NCBI GenBank assembly: GCA_963848675.1
Contig: CAWKEY010000044.1
Span: 62,001-126,000, forward strand
Origin: CAWKEY01 sp963848675
GTDB lineage: Bacteria > Pseudomonadota > Gammaproteobacteria > Methylococcales > Methylomonadaceae
Length of the DNA stretch: 64,000 bases
Direction: 5' to 3'
A program made the position numbers and the translations under genes. The notes beneath the pieces were generated by a model that saw nothing but the letters and a program-made list of their open reading frames with translations, was not told where the DNA came from and ran no database searches. Below are positions 35,664 to 44,092 of the stretch, piece after piece (the first letter of the stretch is position 1; each line of letters begins with the position of its first letter).

Positions 35664-35691
35664 GGAACGAGTAATGCGAATTACTCGTTCC
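35664..35691 (+). promoter_or_regulatory. Hairpin between hps1 and tkt1
   Basis: A perfect 12-base stem (GGAACGAGTAAT, loop GCGA, complement) with no U run, so not a simple terminator. The same hairpin recurs before tkt2 at 40750-40775. It may protect or process the mRNA between hps and tkt. Confidence 0.6.
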
Positions 35692-35786
35692 TGATGTTGA
35701 GACCCGAATATTAAAGAAGTGGCAAGGCGCGTTGAAGCGGCTGCGAGCCACCCTCATAACAACAAACAAGAACACAGGAGAAGAAT

Positions 35787-37782
35787 ATGCCTTCGCGCCG
35801 AGAATTAGCGAACGCCATACGCGCATTAAGCATGGACGCCGTACAGAAAGCCAACTCTGGACACCCAGGCGCACCGATGGGAATGGCGGACATAGCCGAA
35901 GTATTGTGGAACGATCACCTGCACCACAATCCGGCTAATCCGAAATGGTCAAACCGTGACCGTTTCGTATTATCGAATGGACACGGCTCCATGCTGATCT
36001 ATTCGCTGCTGCACCTGAGCGGTTACGACCTGCCGATAGAAGAACTGAAAAACTTCCGCCAACTGCACTCCAGAACACCGGGCCACCCTGAATACGGCTA
36101 TGCGCCGGGTGTTGAGACCACGACCGGGCCCTCTGGGTCAAGGCATCACCAATGCCGTCGGCATGGCGATCGCAGAGAAAGCCCTGGCGGGTCAGTTCAA
36201 CAGAGACGGCCATAAAATTGTCGACCACAAAACCTACGTATTCCTGGGTGATGGCTGCTTGATGGAAGGCATCTCACACGAAGCGTGTTCACTGGCGGGT
36301 ACACTGGGACTCGGCAACCTGATCGCATTCTGGGACGACAACGGCATCTCCATTGACGGCCATGTAGAAGGCTGGTTTACCGATAACACCCCGATGCGTT
36401 TTGAAGCCTATGGCTGGCATGTCATCCCCCATGTTGACGGTCATGACCCCAAAGCCCTGAACGACGCTATCGCCATGGCGAAAGCCATGACCGACAAACC
36501 TACCCTGATCTGCTGCAAAACCACCATTGGTTTTGGCTCGCCCAACAAAGCGGGCAGCCATGCGTGCCACGGTGCGGCCCTGGGTCAAGATGAAATCAAC
36601 CTGACCAAAGCCGCGCTGGGCTGGGATCACGACGCCTTTGTTATACCGGCTGACGTTTACGCCGGCTGGGACGCCAAAGCCAAAGGTGCCAAAGCCGAGC
36701 AAGCCTGGAACGAAAAGTTCGCGGCCTACAAAGCCGCTCACCCGGAACTGGCTGCCGAATTCGAACGCCGTATGGCCGGCGAACTGCCCAAAACCTGGAA
36801 GGCCGATGCTGACAGCTTTATCAGCGCCGTTAATGCCGAAGCCAAGACCACCGCCACGCGGATGTCGTCACTGGCCTCCATCGAAGGCTACGCCAAACTG
36901 CTGCCGGAAATTCTCGGTGGATCAGCCGACCTGGGCTGCTCCAACATGACCGAATGGAAGGGCCACCGGCCCATGCGCGCCGACAAAGCCGACGCCAACT
37001 ACATCAACTACGGTGTACGCGAATTCGGCATGTCAGCGATCATGAACGGCCTGGCCCTGCATGGTGGCGTGATTCCGTTTGGCGCGACCTTCCTGATGTT
37101 CTCGGAATATGCCAGAAACGCACTGCGGATGGCCGCGCTGATGAAAATCCGCTCCATCTTCGTGTATACCCACGACTCCATTGGTCTGGGTGAAGACGGT
37201 CCTACCCATCAGCCGATCGAACAGATTGCCACCCTGCGCCTGATCCCCAGCATGCACGTCTGGCGTGCCTGTGATGCGGTGGAAACCGCCGTTTCCTGGA
37301 GAGCCGCGCTGGAGCGCCAAGACGGCCCCTCGACACTGATTTTCTCCCGTCAAAACCTGCCGCATGTACCGCGCACACAAGCCCAGATCGATGCCATCTA
37401 CCGCGGCGGTTACGTCCTGGTAGACAGCGACGGACAGCCTGACGCGATCATCATTGCGACGGGCTCGGAAGTGGAACTGGCGCTGAAGGCGGCTGAAGAG
37501 TTGAAAACGAAAGGCAAAAAAATCCGCGTGGTTTCGATGCCATCGACCAACGTGTTTGATGCCCAGGATGCGGACTATCGTGAATCCGTGCTGCCGGCAG
37601 CCGTGACCAAGCGGGTTGCGGTAGAAGCGGGCGTGACCGACGGCTGGTGGAAATACGTTGGCTCCAACGGCAAAATCGTGGGTCTTGACCGTTTCGGCGA
37701 ATCGGCACCTGCAGGACTGCTTTTCAAAGAGTTCGGCTTCACCGTTGAAAACGTAGTCAAACACGTAGAAGCAGTGCTTTAA
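35787..37782 (+). pseudogene. tkt: Transketolase copy 1, one-base frameshift
   Basis: Starts at ATG 35787 after AGGAGAAG. At 36126-36128 it has GGG where copy 2 has GG, in the sequence ACCGG(G)CCCTCTGGG. This breaks the TGPLGQG block, and the first frame ends at 36215 while the true frame resumes to 37782. Removing the extra G gives 664 residues, the same as copy 2, with LGDGCLMEGISHEA and GEDGPTHQPIEQ intact. The gene is otherwise fully conserved, so the mutation is very recent or an assembly error. Transketolase regenerates ribulose 5-phosphate acceptors in the RuMP cycle. Confidence 0.88.
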
Positions 37783-37818
37783 TTCTAAACAACGTACAGC
37801 AGGGGATAATCACAGGTG

Positions 37819-38961
37819 ATGAATAATAATTTGATGAATGGTTTGTTAAAGGCGCTGCCTAGCTTCATTTTCAATAGTCCGTCTGAATCTAACGTTCTTG
37901 AAATGGAGAGCGATTTGCCTGTGGATTCCAGCGGAAGCACTGCGGTTGCCAGATACTTGGATAATTTGCCTCGAGTGACGGGTGTTGCAAAATATCTGAA
38001 GAAACGCCAGGACGATCCGGCAACCGGCGTTGCCAGATATATGGCAAAACAGTTCTTGGTAAATAAGGAAAAGCCTTTAGTTACCGGTGTGGCCAAGTAC
38101 ATGGCAAAACAAACGATCACTGAAAAGGCTAGACCGAGCGCGACCGGTGTCTCCAAGTACATGGCAAAACAGATTGTATCGGCACAAGAGAAACCGGTAC
38201 TAACAGGCGTTGCCAAGTACGTTGCACAAGAGCTGGCAAGCGCAAAGGAAAAAGCACCGGCAACCGGTGTTGCAAAGTATTTGGAAGGCCAGGCTGTGAT
38301 TGCAAGAAAACAAGCCGCCGCTGCACTGGTTGCCAGATTTATTGAAGCGGAAGCTGCAGCTGCAAAGACCAGGGCTGCCGCCGCCATTGAGTTGGAAAAC
38401 TCGGTGGAAGCCCAGGTTGAAGTGCAGGTAGACGCGGCCGAAGTTACGGGCGTGACCAAGTACCTGAAGCAGCAGCATACGGAGCAAGCAAGTAGCGTCG
38501 CAAAGTATCTGGCAAAACAGGCTGTGGCTGAAAGAGAAAAGCCAGCCGCAACCGGTGTTGCCAAGTATCTGACCAAACAGGTCTTGTCAGACAGAGAAAA
38601 ACCGTTGGCAACCAGTGTTGCCAGATATGTTTCAAAACAGAAATTAGTGACCAAAGAAAAGCCGTCTGTATCGGGTGTGGCGAAGTACATGGCGAAACAT
38701 GCCGCGTCTGGAAGCCGAATCCAGTCTGCCTCAAGTGTCGCCAGATATCTGGCAAAACAGTCTGCTGAGGTAAAGGAAAAGCCAGTTGCAACAGTTGCGC
38801 GTAAAAGCCGTGTAGAAGAGCAGTCTGAGTTTGAGGCAGACATAACGCCTGCATTAACCGGCGTTGCAAAGTATCTGGCGGAGCAGGCGGTGTTTGTAAA
38901 GCCGACTGTGGACGAAAAAGAAATAACGGGCGTCGAAAAATACTTGCGCAATAGACGCTAA
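37819..38961 (+). CDS. TGVAKYL-repeat protein following tkt1
   Basis: 380 residues from ATG 37819. I recognise no family. After a short hydrophobic-edged N-terminus (residues 1-30) it consists of about 15 copies of a motif like (A/V)TGVAKY(L/M)AKQ, spaced exactly 20 residues apart over 68-170 and again over 246-310; the linkers are Lys/Glu-rich with EKP. Residues 160-208 are Ala/Glu-rich and probably coiled coil. The last residues are TGVEKYLRNRR. There is no signal peptide or membrane span, so it is probably cytosolic. It lies 36 bases behind tkt1 and ends before a terminator, so it is likely co-expressed with hps1-tkt1. Confidence 0.85.
   Translation: MNNNLMNGLLKALPSFIFNSPSESNVLEMESDLPVDSSGSTAVARYLDNLPRVTGVAKYLKKRQDDPATGVARYMAKQFLVNKEKPLVTGVAKYMAKQTITEKARPSATGVSKYMAKQIVSAQEKPVLTGVAKYVAQELASAKEKAPATGVAKYLEGQAVIARKQAAAALVARFIEAEAAAAKTRAAAAIELENSVEAQVEVQVDAAEVTGVTKYLKQQHTEQASSVAKYLAKQAVAEREKPAATGVAKYLTKQVLSDREKPLATSVARYVSKQKLVTKEKPSVSGVAKYMAKHAASGSRIQSASSVARYLAKQSAEVKEKPVATVARKSRVEEQSEFEADITPALTGVAKYLAEQAVFVKPTVDEKEITGVEKYLRNRR
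38029..38340 (+). repeat. 60-base tandem coding repeats
   Basis: Within the repeat protein, units of 60 bases recur in register, each with a core like CCGGTGTTGCCAAGTA followed by a Lys/Gln-rich linker. A second block of the same unit covers about 38500-38770. They are diverged at DNA level, so the array is not very recent. Confidence 0.7.
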
Positions 38962-38995
38962 CGGGTTTTTGCCTTCTAGCGTTTTGATCTATCAC

Positions 38996-39037
38996 GAGTT
39001 CAAAGGTGTTATCAGAATTTTGCCTTTGAACTCTTTT
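38996..39037 (+). terminator. Intrinsic terminator after the repeat protein
   Basis: An 11-base perfect stem, GAGTTCAAAGG paired with CCTTTGAACTC, with a 16-base loop and TTTT directly after. It probably ends the hps1-tkt1-repeat protein transcript. Confidence 0.8.
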
Positions 39038-39401
39038 CACTAGTGTTTTTTGCTTAGCGCATGAGTTGGTTTACTTGGGTGCATGTTTTTAGCGAGCCTC
39101 ATGGCAGCCAGCGGCAAGTCTCAAGCAAATGTTCTCTTTGGGATGCCAATTATTGGCAGTTATGTTTTTCTGTTCACTAAGAGCTGATAAATAGCATGTT
39201 AATGCAAACTTACACTGAACAGTAAGGTTGTACTAGTCCTCTGCAATCCAGTACCGATATGCCTGCATAAGCTGATTTTGATGGTTTTTCTAGGTTGAGC
39301 TTCCAACTATCTAAGATATTTCTATTTCTTTGTGAGATGTTGATCTGATTGCTCCTGATGGCTTTGCTAGCTTGCCAGGAAATACATATGTATAGGCTAT
39401 T

Positions 39402-39429
39402 TTGCATTGACATCTATCCCCATTATAAT
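39402..39429 (+). promoter_or_regulatory. Promoter of hps2
   Basis: TTGCAT (39402-39407) and a perfect TATAAT (39424-39429) are 16 bases apart, about 108 bases ahead of hps2. The rest of the 500-base gap 39038-39536 shows no gene. Confidence 0.65.
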
Positions 39430-39472
39430 TTACAGTTAGGGTCGCATCACAAGTATGTGACAAACCAACCAA

Positions 39473-39485
39473 GTTTGTAACAAAC
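39473..39485. promoter_or_regulatory. Palindrome in the hps2 leader
   Basis: GTTTGTAACAAAC is a 13-base palindrome, flanked by related half sites GTGACAAAC (39457) and TTGCAAAC (39498). Lying just after the predicted start of transcription, it could bind a regulator of the RuMP operon. Confidence 0.4.
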
Positions 39486-39536
39486 AACAAAAACATGTTG
39501 CAAACTAAAGAACTATAAACTTTCGGAGCATATAAC

Positions 39537-40181
39537 ATGGCAAGACCACTAATTCAAATGGCATTAGATTCATTAGATTTCAACCAAACAGTTGCACTTG
39601 CAGACCAAGTGGCGCCGTACGTTGATATTTTTGAAATCGGAACCCCTTGCATCAAATTCAATGGCGTCAATTTGGTCAAAGAATTGAGACAACGGTTTCC
39701 AGACAAATTGCTGTTGGTCGATCTTAAAACTATGGACGCTGGCGAATACGAAGCAGCACCTTTCTACGCAGCCGGTGCCGATATTTGTACCGTATTGGGT
39801 GTGTCAGGTCTTGCCACCATTGGCGGTGTTATCAAAGCAGCGAAAGCGCACAATGCTGAAGTACAAATTGACTTGATCAACGTGCCAAACAAAGCAGAGA
39901 TTGCTAGAGAATCTGTTAAATTAGGCGCGCAAATTGTCGGCGTGCATACCGGTCTTGATGCGCAAGCGGCGGGTCATACGCCATTTGGCGACTTGCAAGA
40001 CATCGCTGACCTGGGTTTAAATGTCCGGGTATCGGTTGCCGGCGGTATTAAACAATCCACCGTTCAACAAGTGGTTGAAGCAGGTGCGAGCATTATCGTT
40101 GTCGGTGCGGCCATCTATGGTGCGCCATCTCCTGCAGAAGCAGCACGCGAAATCCGTGAGCTGGTTGACGCTGCTGCATAG
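39537..40181 (+). CDS. hps: 3-hexulose-6-phosphate synthase, copy 2
   Basis: 214 residues, with the same LLVDLKTMDAGEYEA active site and VAGGIKQSTV block as copy 1. Differences cluster around residues 117-127 (NKAEIARESVKLG in place of NKTECAREAAKLG) and at the last residues. The upstream sequence is unrelated to copy 1 until the start codon, so the two have separate control. The isomerase gene phi starts 10 bases after its stop, so this is the complete formaldehyde-fixing pair. Confidence 0.95.
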   Translation: MARPLIQMALDSLDFNQTVALADQVAPYVDIFEIGTPCIKFNGVNLVKELRQRFPDKLLLVDLKTMDAGEYEAAPFYAAGADICTVLGVSGLATIGGVIKAAKAHNAEVQIDLINVPNKAEIARESVKLGAQIVGVHTGLDAQAAGHTPFGDLQDIADLGLNVRVSVAGGIKQSTVQQVVEAGASIIVVGAAIYGAPSPAEAAREIRELVDAAA

Positions 40182-40191
40182 AGGCAAAAAT

Positions 40192-40737
40192 ATGTATCAG
40201 CAGCAAAATCAACAGCTTGTCTTGAGCAAGATTACCGAAATACTTGATAATACTGATCAAACATATGCTGATAAAATGACCGTAATGCTGGATGGCGCCA
40301 AGCGTATATTTATCGCAGGTGCTGGTCGCTCGAAGCTCGTTGGCAATTTTTTTGCGATGAGACTGGTGCATGGTGGTTACGACGTCAGTGTGGTCGGTGA
40401 AATTGTGACGCCGAGCATTAAGAATGGTGACTTGTTGATCATTATTTCCGGGTCAGGAGAGACTGAGCAATTGATTGCGTTCACTAAAAATGCTAAAAAA
40501 ATTGGTGCAAAAATTGTTTTGATCTCTGCGAAAGCCAGTTCAACCATTGGTGATCTTGCAGACGGTGTGTTCCAAGTTGGTAAGGCCGAGCTGTATGGCA
40601 AGGTTGTCGGCATGCCCATGGGGACTGTATTTGAGCTGTCCACATTATGCTTTTTGGAAGCAATCGTATCGCATATCATATGGGAAAAAGGGATTCCTGA
40701 AGAAGTAATGAGAGAAAGACACGCTAATTTGGAATAG
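40192..40737 (+). CDS. phi: 6-phospho-3-hexuloisomerase
   Basis: 181 residues from ATG 40192, just after a GAGGC; the frame is open upstream inside hps2 but only by chance. It converts hexulose 6-phosphate to fructose 6-phosphate, the second RuMP step. A SIS domain: RIFIAGAGRSKLVGNFFAMRL, SGSGETEQLIAF and VGMPMGTVFELSTL. It is present only in the second hps-tkt unit. Confidence 0.95.
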   Translation: MYQQQNQQLVLSKITEILDNTDQTYADKMTVMLDGAKRIFIAGAGRSKLVGNFFAMRLVHGGYDVSVVGEIVTPSIKNGDLLIIISGSGETEQLIAFTKNAKKIGAKIVLISAKASSTIGDLADGVFQVGKAELYGKVVGMPMGTVFELSTLCFLEAIVSHIIWEKGIPEEVMRERHANLE

Positions 40738-40749
40738 CGACAAAAACTA

Positions 40750-40775
40750 GAACGAGTAATGCGAATTACTCGTTC
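40750..40775 (+). promoter_or_regulatory. Hairpin between phi and tkt2
   Basis: An 11-base stem GAACGAGTAAT, loop GCGA and its complement, as before tkt1. About 90 bases from here to the tkt start are almost the same in both copies. Confidence 0.6.
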
Positions 40776-40871
40776 CAGGTATTGAGACACGAATAGTAAA
40801 GAAGTGGCAAGGCGCGTTGAAGCGGCTGCGAGCCACCCTCATAACAACAAACAAGAACACAGGAGAAGAAT

Positions 40872-42866
40872 ATGCCTTCGCGCCGACAATTAGCGAACGC
40901 CATACGCGCATTAAGCATGGACGCCGTACAGAAAGCCAACTCTGGACACCCAGGCGCACCGATGGGAATGGCGGACATAGCCGAAGTATTGTGGAACGAT
41001 CACCTGCACCACAATCCGGCTAATCCGAAATGGTCAAACCGTGACCGTTTCGTATTATCGAATGGACACGGCTCCATGCTGATCTATTCGCTGCTGCACC
41101 TGAGCGGTTACGACCTGCCGATAGAAGAACTGAAAAACTTCCGCCAACTGCATTCGAGAACACCGGGCCACCCTGAGTACGGCTATGCGCCGGGTATTGA
41201 GACCACCACCGGCCCTCTGGGTCAAGGCATCACCAATGCCGTCGGCATGGCGATCGCAGAGAAAGCCCTGGCGGGTCAGTTCAACCGAGACGGCCATAAA
41301 ATTGTCGACCACAAAACCTACGTATTCTTGGGTGATGGCTGCTTGATGGAAGGCATCTCGCACGAAGCGTGTTCACTGGCGGGCACGCTCGGACTCGGCA
41401 ACCTGATCGCATTCTGGGACGACAACGGCATCTCCATTGACGGCCATGTAGAAGGCTGGTTCACCGACAACACCCCGCAGCGTTTTGAAGCCTACGGCTG
41501 GCACGTCATACCCGATGTTGACGGCCATGATCCCAAAGCCCTGAACGACGCTATTGCCATGGCTAAAGCCATGACCGACAAACCTACCCTGATCTGCTGC
41601 AAAACCACCATTGGTTTTGGTTCGCCCAACAAAGCGGGCAGCCATGCGTGCCACGGTGCGGCCCTGGGTCAAGATGAAATCAACCTGACCAAAGCCGCGC
41701 TGGGCTGGGATCACGACGCCTTTGTTATACCTGCTGACGTTTACGCCGGCTGGGACGCCAAAGGCAAAGGTGCCAAAACCGAACAAGCCTGGAACGAAAA
41801 GTTCGCGTCCTATAAAGCCGCCCACCCGGAACTGGCTGCCGAATTCGAACGCCGTATGGCCGGCGAACTGCCCAAAACCTGGAAGGCCGATGCCGACAGC
41901 TTTATCAGCGCCGTCAATGCCGAAGCCAAAACGACCGCCACGCGAATGTCGTCACTGGCCTCCATCGAAGGCTACGCCAAACTGCTGCCGGAAATTCTGG
42001 GTGGATCAGCCGACCTGGGCTGCTCCAACATGACCGAATGGAAGGGCCACCGGCCCATGCGCGCCGACAAAGCCGACGCCAACTACATCAACTACGGCGT
42101 ACGCGAATTCGGCATGTCAGCGATCATGAACGGTCTGGCCCTGCATGGCGGCGTGATTCCGTTTGGCGCGACCTTCCTGATGTTCTCGGAATATGCCAGA
42201 AACGCACTGCGGATGGCCGCGCTGATGAAAATCCGCTCCATCTTCGTGTATACCCACGACTCCATTGGTCTGGGTGAAGACGGTCCTACCCATCAGCCGA
42301 TCGAACAGATTGCCACCCTGCGCCTGATCCCCAGCATGCACGTCTGGCGTGCCTGTGATGCGGTGGAAACCGCCGTTTCCTGGAGAGCCGCGCTGGAGCG
42401 CCAAGACGGCCCCTCGACACTGATTTTCTCCCGTCAAAACCTGCCGCATGTACCGCGCACACAAGCCCAGATCGATGCCATCTACCGCGGCGGCTACGTC
42501 CTGGTAGACAGCGACGGACAGCCTGACGCGATCATCATTGCGACGGGCTCGGAAGTGGAACTGGCGCTGAAGGCGGCTGAAGAGTTGAAAACGAAAGGCA
42601 AAAAAATCCGCGTGGTTTCGATGCCATCGACCAACGTGTTTGATGCCCAGGATGCGGACTATCGTGAATCCGTGCTGCCGGCAGCCGTGACCAAGCGGGT
42701 TGCGGTAGAAGCGGGCGTGACCGACGGCTGGTGGAAATACGTTGGCTCCAACGGCAAAATCGTGGGTCTTGACCGTTTCGGCGAATCGGCACCTGCAGGA
42801 CTGCTTTTCAAAGAGTTCGGCTTCACCGTTGAAAACGTAGTCAAACACGTAGAAGCAGTGCTTTAA
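40872..42866 (+). CDS. tkt: Transketolase, copy 2 (intact)
   Basis: 664 residues, normal length. Interconverts sugar phosphates using thiamine diphosphate; in the RuMP cycle it rebuilds pentose acceptors. Motifs: ANSGHPGAPMGMADIAEVLW at the N-terminus, TGPLGQGITNAVGMA (about residue 115), the TPP motif LGDGCLMEGISHEA, and TREDGPTH-like GEDGPTHQPIEQIATLRLIP. A Shine-Dalgarno AGGAGAAG precedes the ATG. Its 3' half and the following 16 bases are almost identical to copy 1, which suggests gene conversion. Confidence 0.96.
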   Translation: MPSRRQLANAIRALSMDAVQKANSGHPGAPMGMADIAEVLWNDHLHHNPANPKWSNRDRFVLSNGHGSMLIYSLLHLSGYDLPIEELKNFRQLHSRTPGHPEYGYAPGIETTTGPLGQGITNAVGMAIAEKALAGQFNRDGHKIVDHKTYVFLGDGCLMEGISHEACSLAGTLGLGNLIAFWDDNGISIDGHVEGWFTDNTPQRFEAYGWHVIPDVDGHDPKALNDAIAMAKAMTDKPTLICCKTTIGFGSPNKAGSHACHGAALGQDEINLTKAALGWDHDAFVIPADVYAGWDAKGKGAKTEQAWNEKFASYKAAHPELAAEFERRMAGELPKTWKADADSFISAVNAEAKTTATRMSSLASIEGYAKLLPEILGGSADLGCSNMTEWKGHRPMRADKADANYINYGVREFGMSAIMNGLALHGGVIPFGATFLMFSEYARNALRMAALMKIRSIFVYTHDSIGLGEDGPTHQPIEQIATLRLIPSMHVWRACDAVETAVSWRAALERQDGPSTLIFSRQNLPHVPRTQAQIDAIYRGGYVLVDSDGQPDAIIIATGSEVELALKAAEELKTKGKKIRVVSMPSTNVFDAQDADYRESVLPAAVTKRVAVEAGVTDGWWKYVGSNGKIVGLDRFGESAPAGLLFKEFGFTVENVVKHVEAVL

Positions 42867-42881
42867 TTCTAAACAACGTAC

Positions 42882-42904
42882 AATGGAATAGTTTCTATTC
42901 CATT
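42882..42904 (+). promoter_or_regulatory. Hairpin after tkt2
   Basis: A perfect 10-base stem AATGGAATAG, loop TTT and complement, not followed by a U run. A second pairing (GAGCTCCCT with AGGGGGCTC, 42911-42958) lies between it and the next gene. Either may modulate read-through into the membrane repeat protein. Confidence 0.5.
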
Positions 42905-42990
42905 TGGCGATGAGCTCCCTTACAATTGGAAATCGAAGTCCTCTTGATCAGGGGGCTCATTTCGCTTCTTACGACACATAGGTGAATAAC

Positions 42991-43704
42991 GTGAAAAAAA
43001 CAAATTTGATGAAAGGTGTTTTTGCTGTGCTTTTGTTAGCGAGCCTGACTGCTGCTGCTGCAGAAACACAATATCCGGCAGCAGATTTTCAACCTAAAGT
43101 TCTGTACAAGGATCCTGATTATAAACACACCGAATCGACTAGCTCCAAGCCATCTGCAACCGCTAAAACGGCTGTTGAAGAAGCAAAACCCACTGCCAAA
43201 GTAGCTGACCCCAATTTCCCGGCTGCAGACTACCAGCCTAAGGTTCTGTATAAAGATGAAAGCTACAAACCCGGAAAATCTGCCCCGGTTGCAGTAGCTG
43301 ACGATTCAGATAGTAGCGAAGTTGCTGAAGCCAATGAAGCAGTAGCGCCAGCAGTAAGCAAAAAAGAGGAATCGAATTTGACAGCCGTGATTGGCTTGGG
43401 AATTTTAGCATTGGGCGGCTTTTTCTTCTTTAATAAACGTTCGAAAGCTAAATGCCATGGAAAACCAAGCAAAAGCTCTGCGTACGCCAATGCTAGTGCC
43501 GGCTCTACTGGAGTTGAAAAATATTTAGCCAGCCTGCCGCAAGCCTCCAAGGCAACGGGAGTTGAGAAGTATCTGGAAAATCAGGCTAAGCAACAACCTA
43601 TCAGTGGTGTTGCCAAGTATGTCGCTAAACAAGTGATAAGAGATAGAGAAGCTGCAGCTGCGAAAGTAACTGGAGTCGAGAAGTATCTGCGCAGTAAAGG
43701 TTAA
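42991..43704 (+). CDS. Membrane-anchored TGVEKYL-repeat protein following tkt2
   Basis: 237 residues from GTG 42991, five bases after AGGTGA; a GTG at 42982 is less well placed. I recognise no family. Layout: a signal peptide (1-24), two copies of PAADFQPKVLYKD (about 29 and 77) in the presumed periplasmic part, an acidic linker, one membrane span (about 130-147, ending GGFFFFNKRSK), and a cytoplasmic tail with four motifs: TGVEKYLASL (173), TGVEKYLENQ (189), SGVAKYVAKQ (205) and TGVEKYLRSK (227). Positive charge after the span supports an N-out, C-in topology. The same motif builds the protein behind tkt1. Confidence 0.83.
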   Translation: MKKTNLMKGVFAVLLLASLTAAAAETQYPAADFQPKVLYKDPDYKHTESTSSKPSATAKTAVEEAKPTAKVADPNFPAADYQPKVLYKDESYKPGKSAPVAVADDSDSSEVAEANEAVAPAVSKKEESNLTAVIGLGILALGGFFFFNKRSKAKCHGKPSKSSAYANASAGSTGVEKYLASLPQASKATGVEKYLENQAKQQPISGVAKYVAKQVIRDREAAAAKVTGVEKYLRSKG

Positions 43705-43741
43705 TTAAAATTTTTTGGGTTATTGTGTGTTGGTAGATTCA

Positions 43742-43767
43742 AGAGCGCAAACATTTGTTTGCGCTCT
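43742..43767. terminator. Perfect hairpin after the membrane repeat protein
   Basis: AGAGCGCAAAC, loop ATTT, GTTTGCGCTCT: an 11-base perfect stem shortly after the stop codon. The U run is poor, so it may be a weak terminator or RNA end protector. In the gap 43705-44092 a second small stem with six T (43937-43962) is the only other structure I see. Confidence 0.55.
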
Positions 43768-44092
43768 GTCCATTTAAGGCATTTGGTATTAAGAATAATT
43801 AGACTACGACGCACTGATGGCGATTGGAGCTATCAACATTGTCTTGGGTTCTAGCTAAATACCGCCGAATTAACAACCAAAATGGGCGCTTAAGTTCCGT
43901 TTTCAGTAGTTCGATCAGTTTTTCCTGGCTTAGATTTAGACTGCTGAGTCTAGTCGTTTTTTGCGAAAAATTCCGCTTCCGGTCATGGAGTTAAAGCCGC
44001 TATTTAAATTTTATTATTTGGCTGATGGTGTGAAAAACATCATTACGACACGTTTCTTTTTTTTAATTTTACAACGATAAGGTACCCTAGTT

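Noticed and set aside
38029..38770. Repeats at 60-base spacing as a CRISPR array
   Set aside because: The repeats lie in an open reading frame, are diverged, have no unique spacers of constant size, and no cas genes are present.
37785..38951. 388-residue minus-strand ORF opposite the repeat protein
   Set aside because: It mirrors the repeats of the plus-strand gene, lacks a ribosome-binding site, and the plus strand fits the operon direction.
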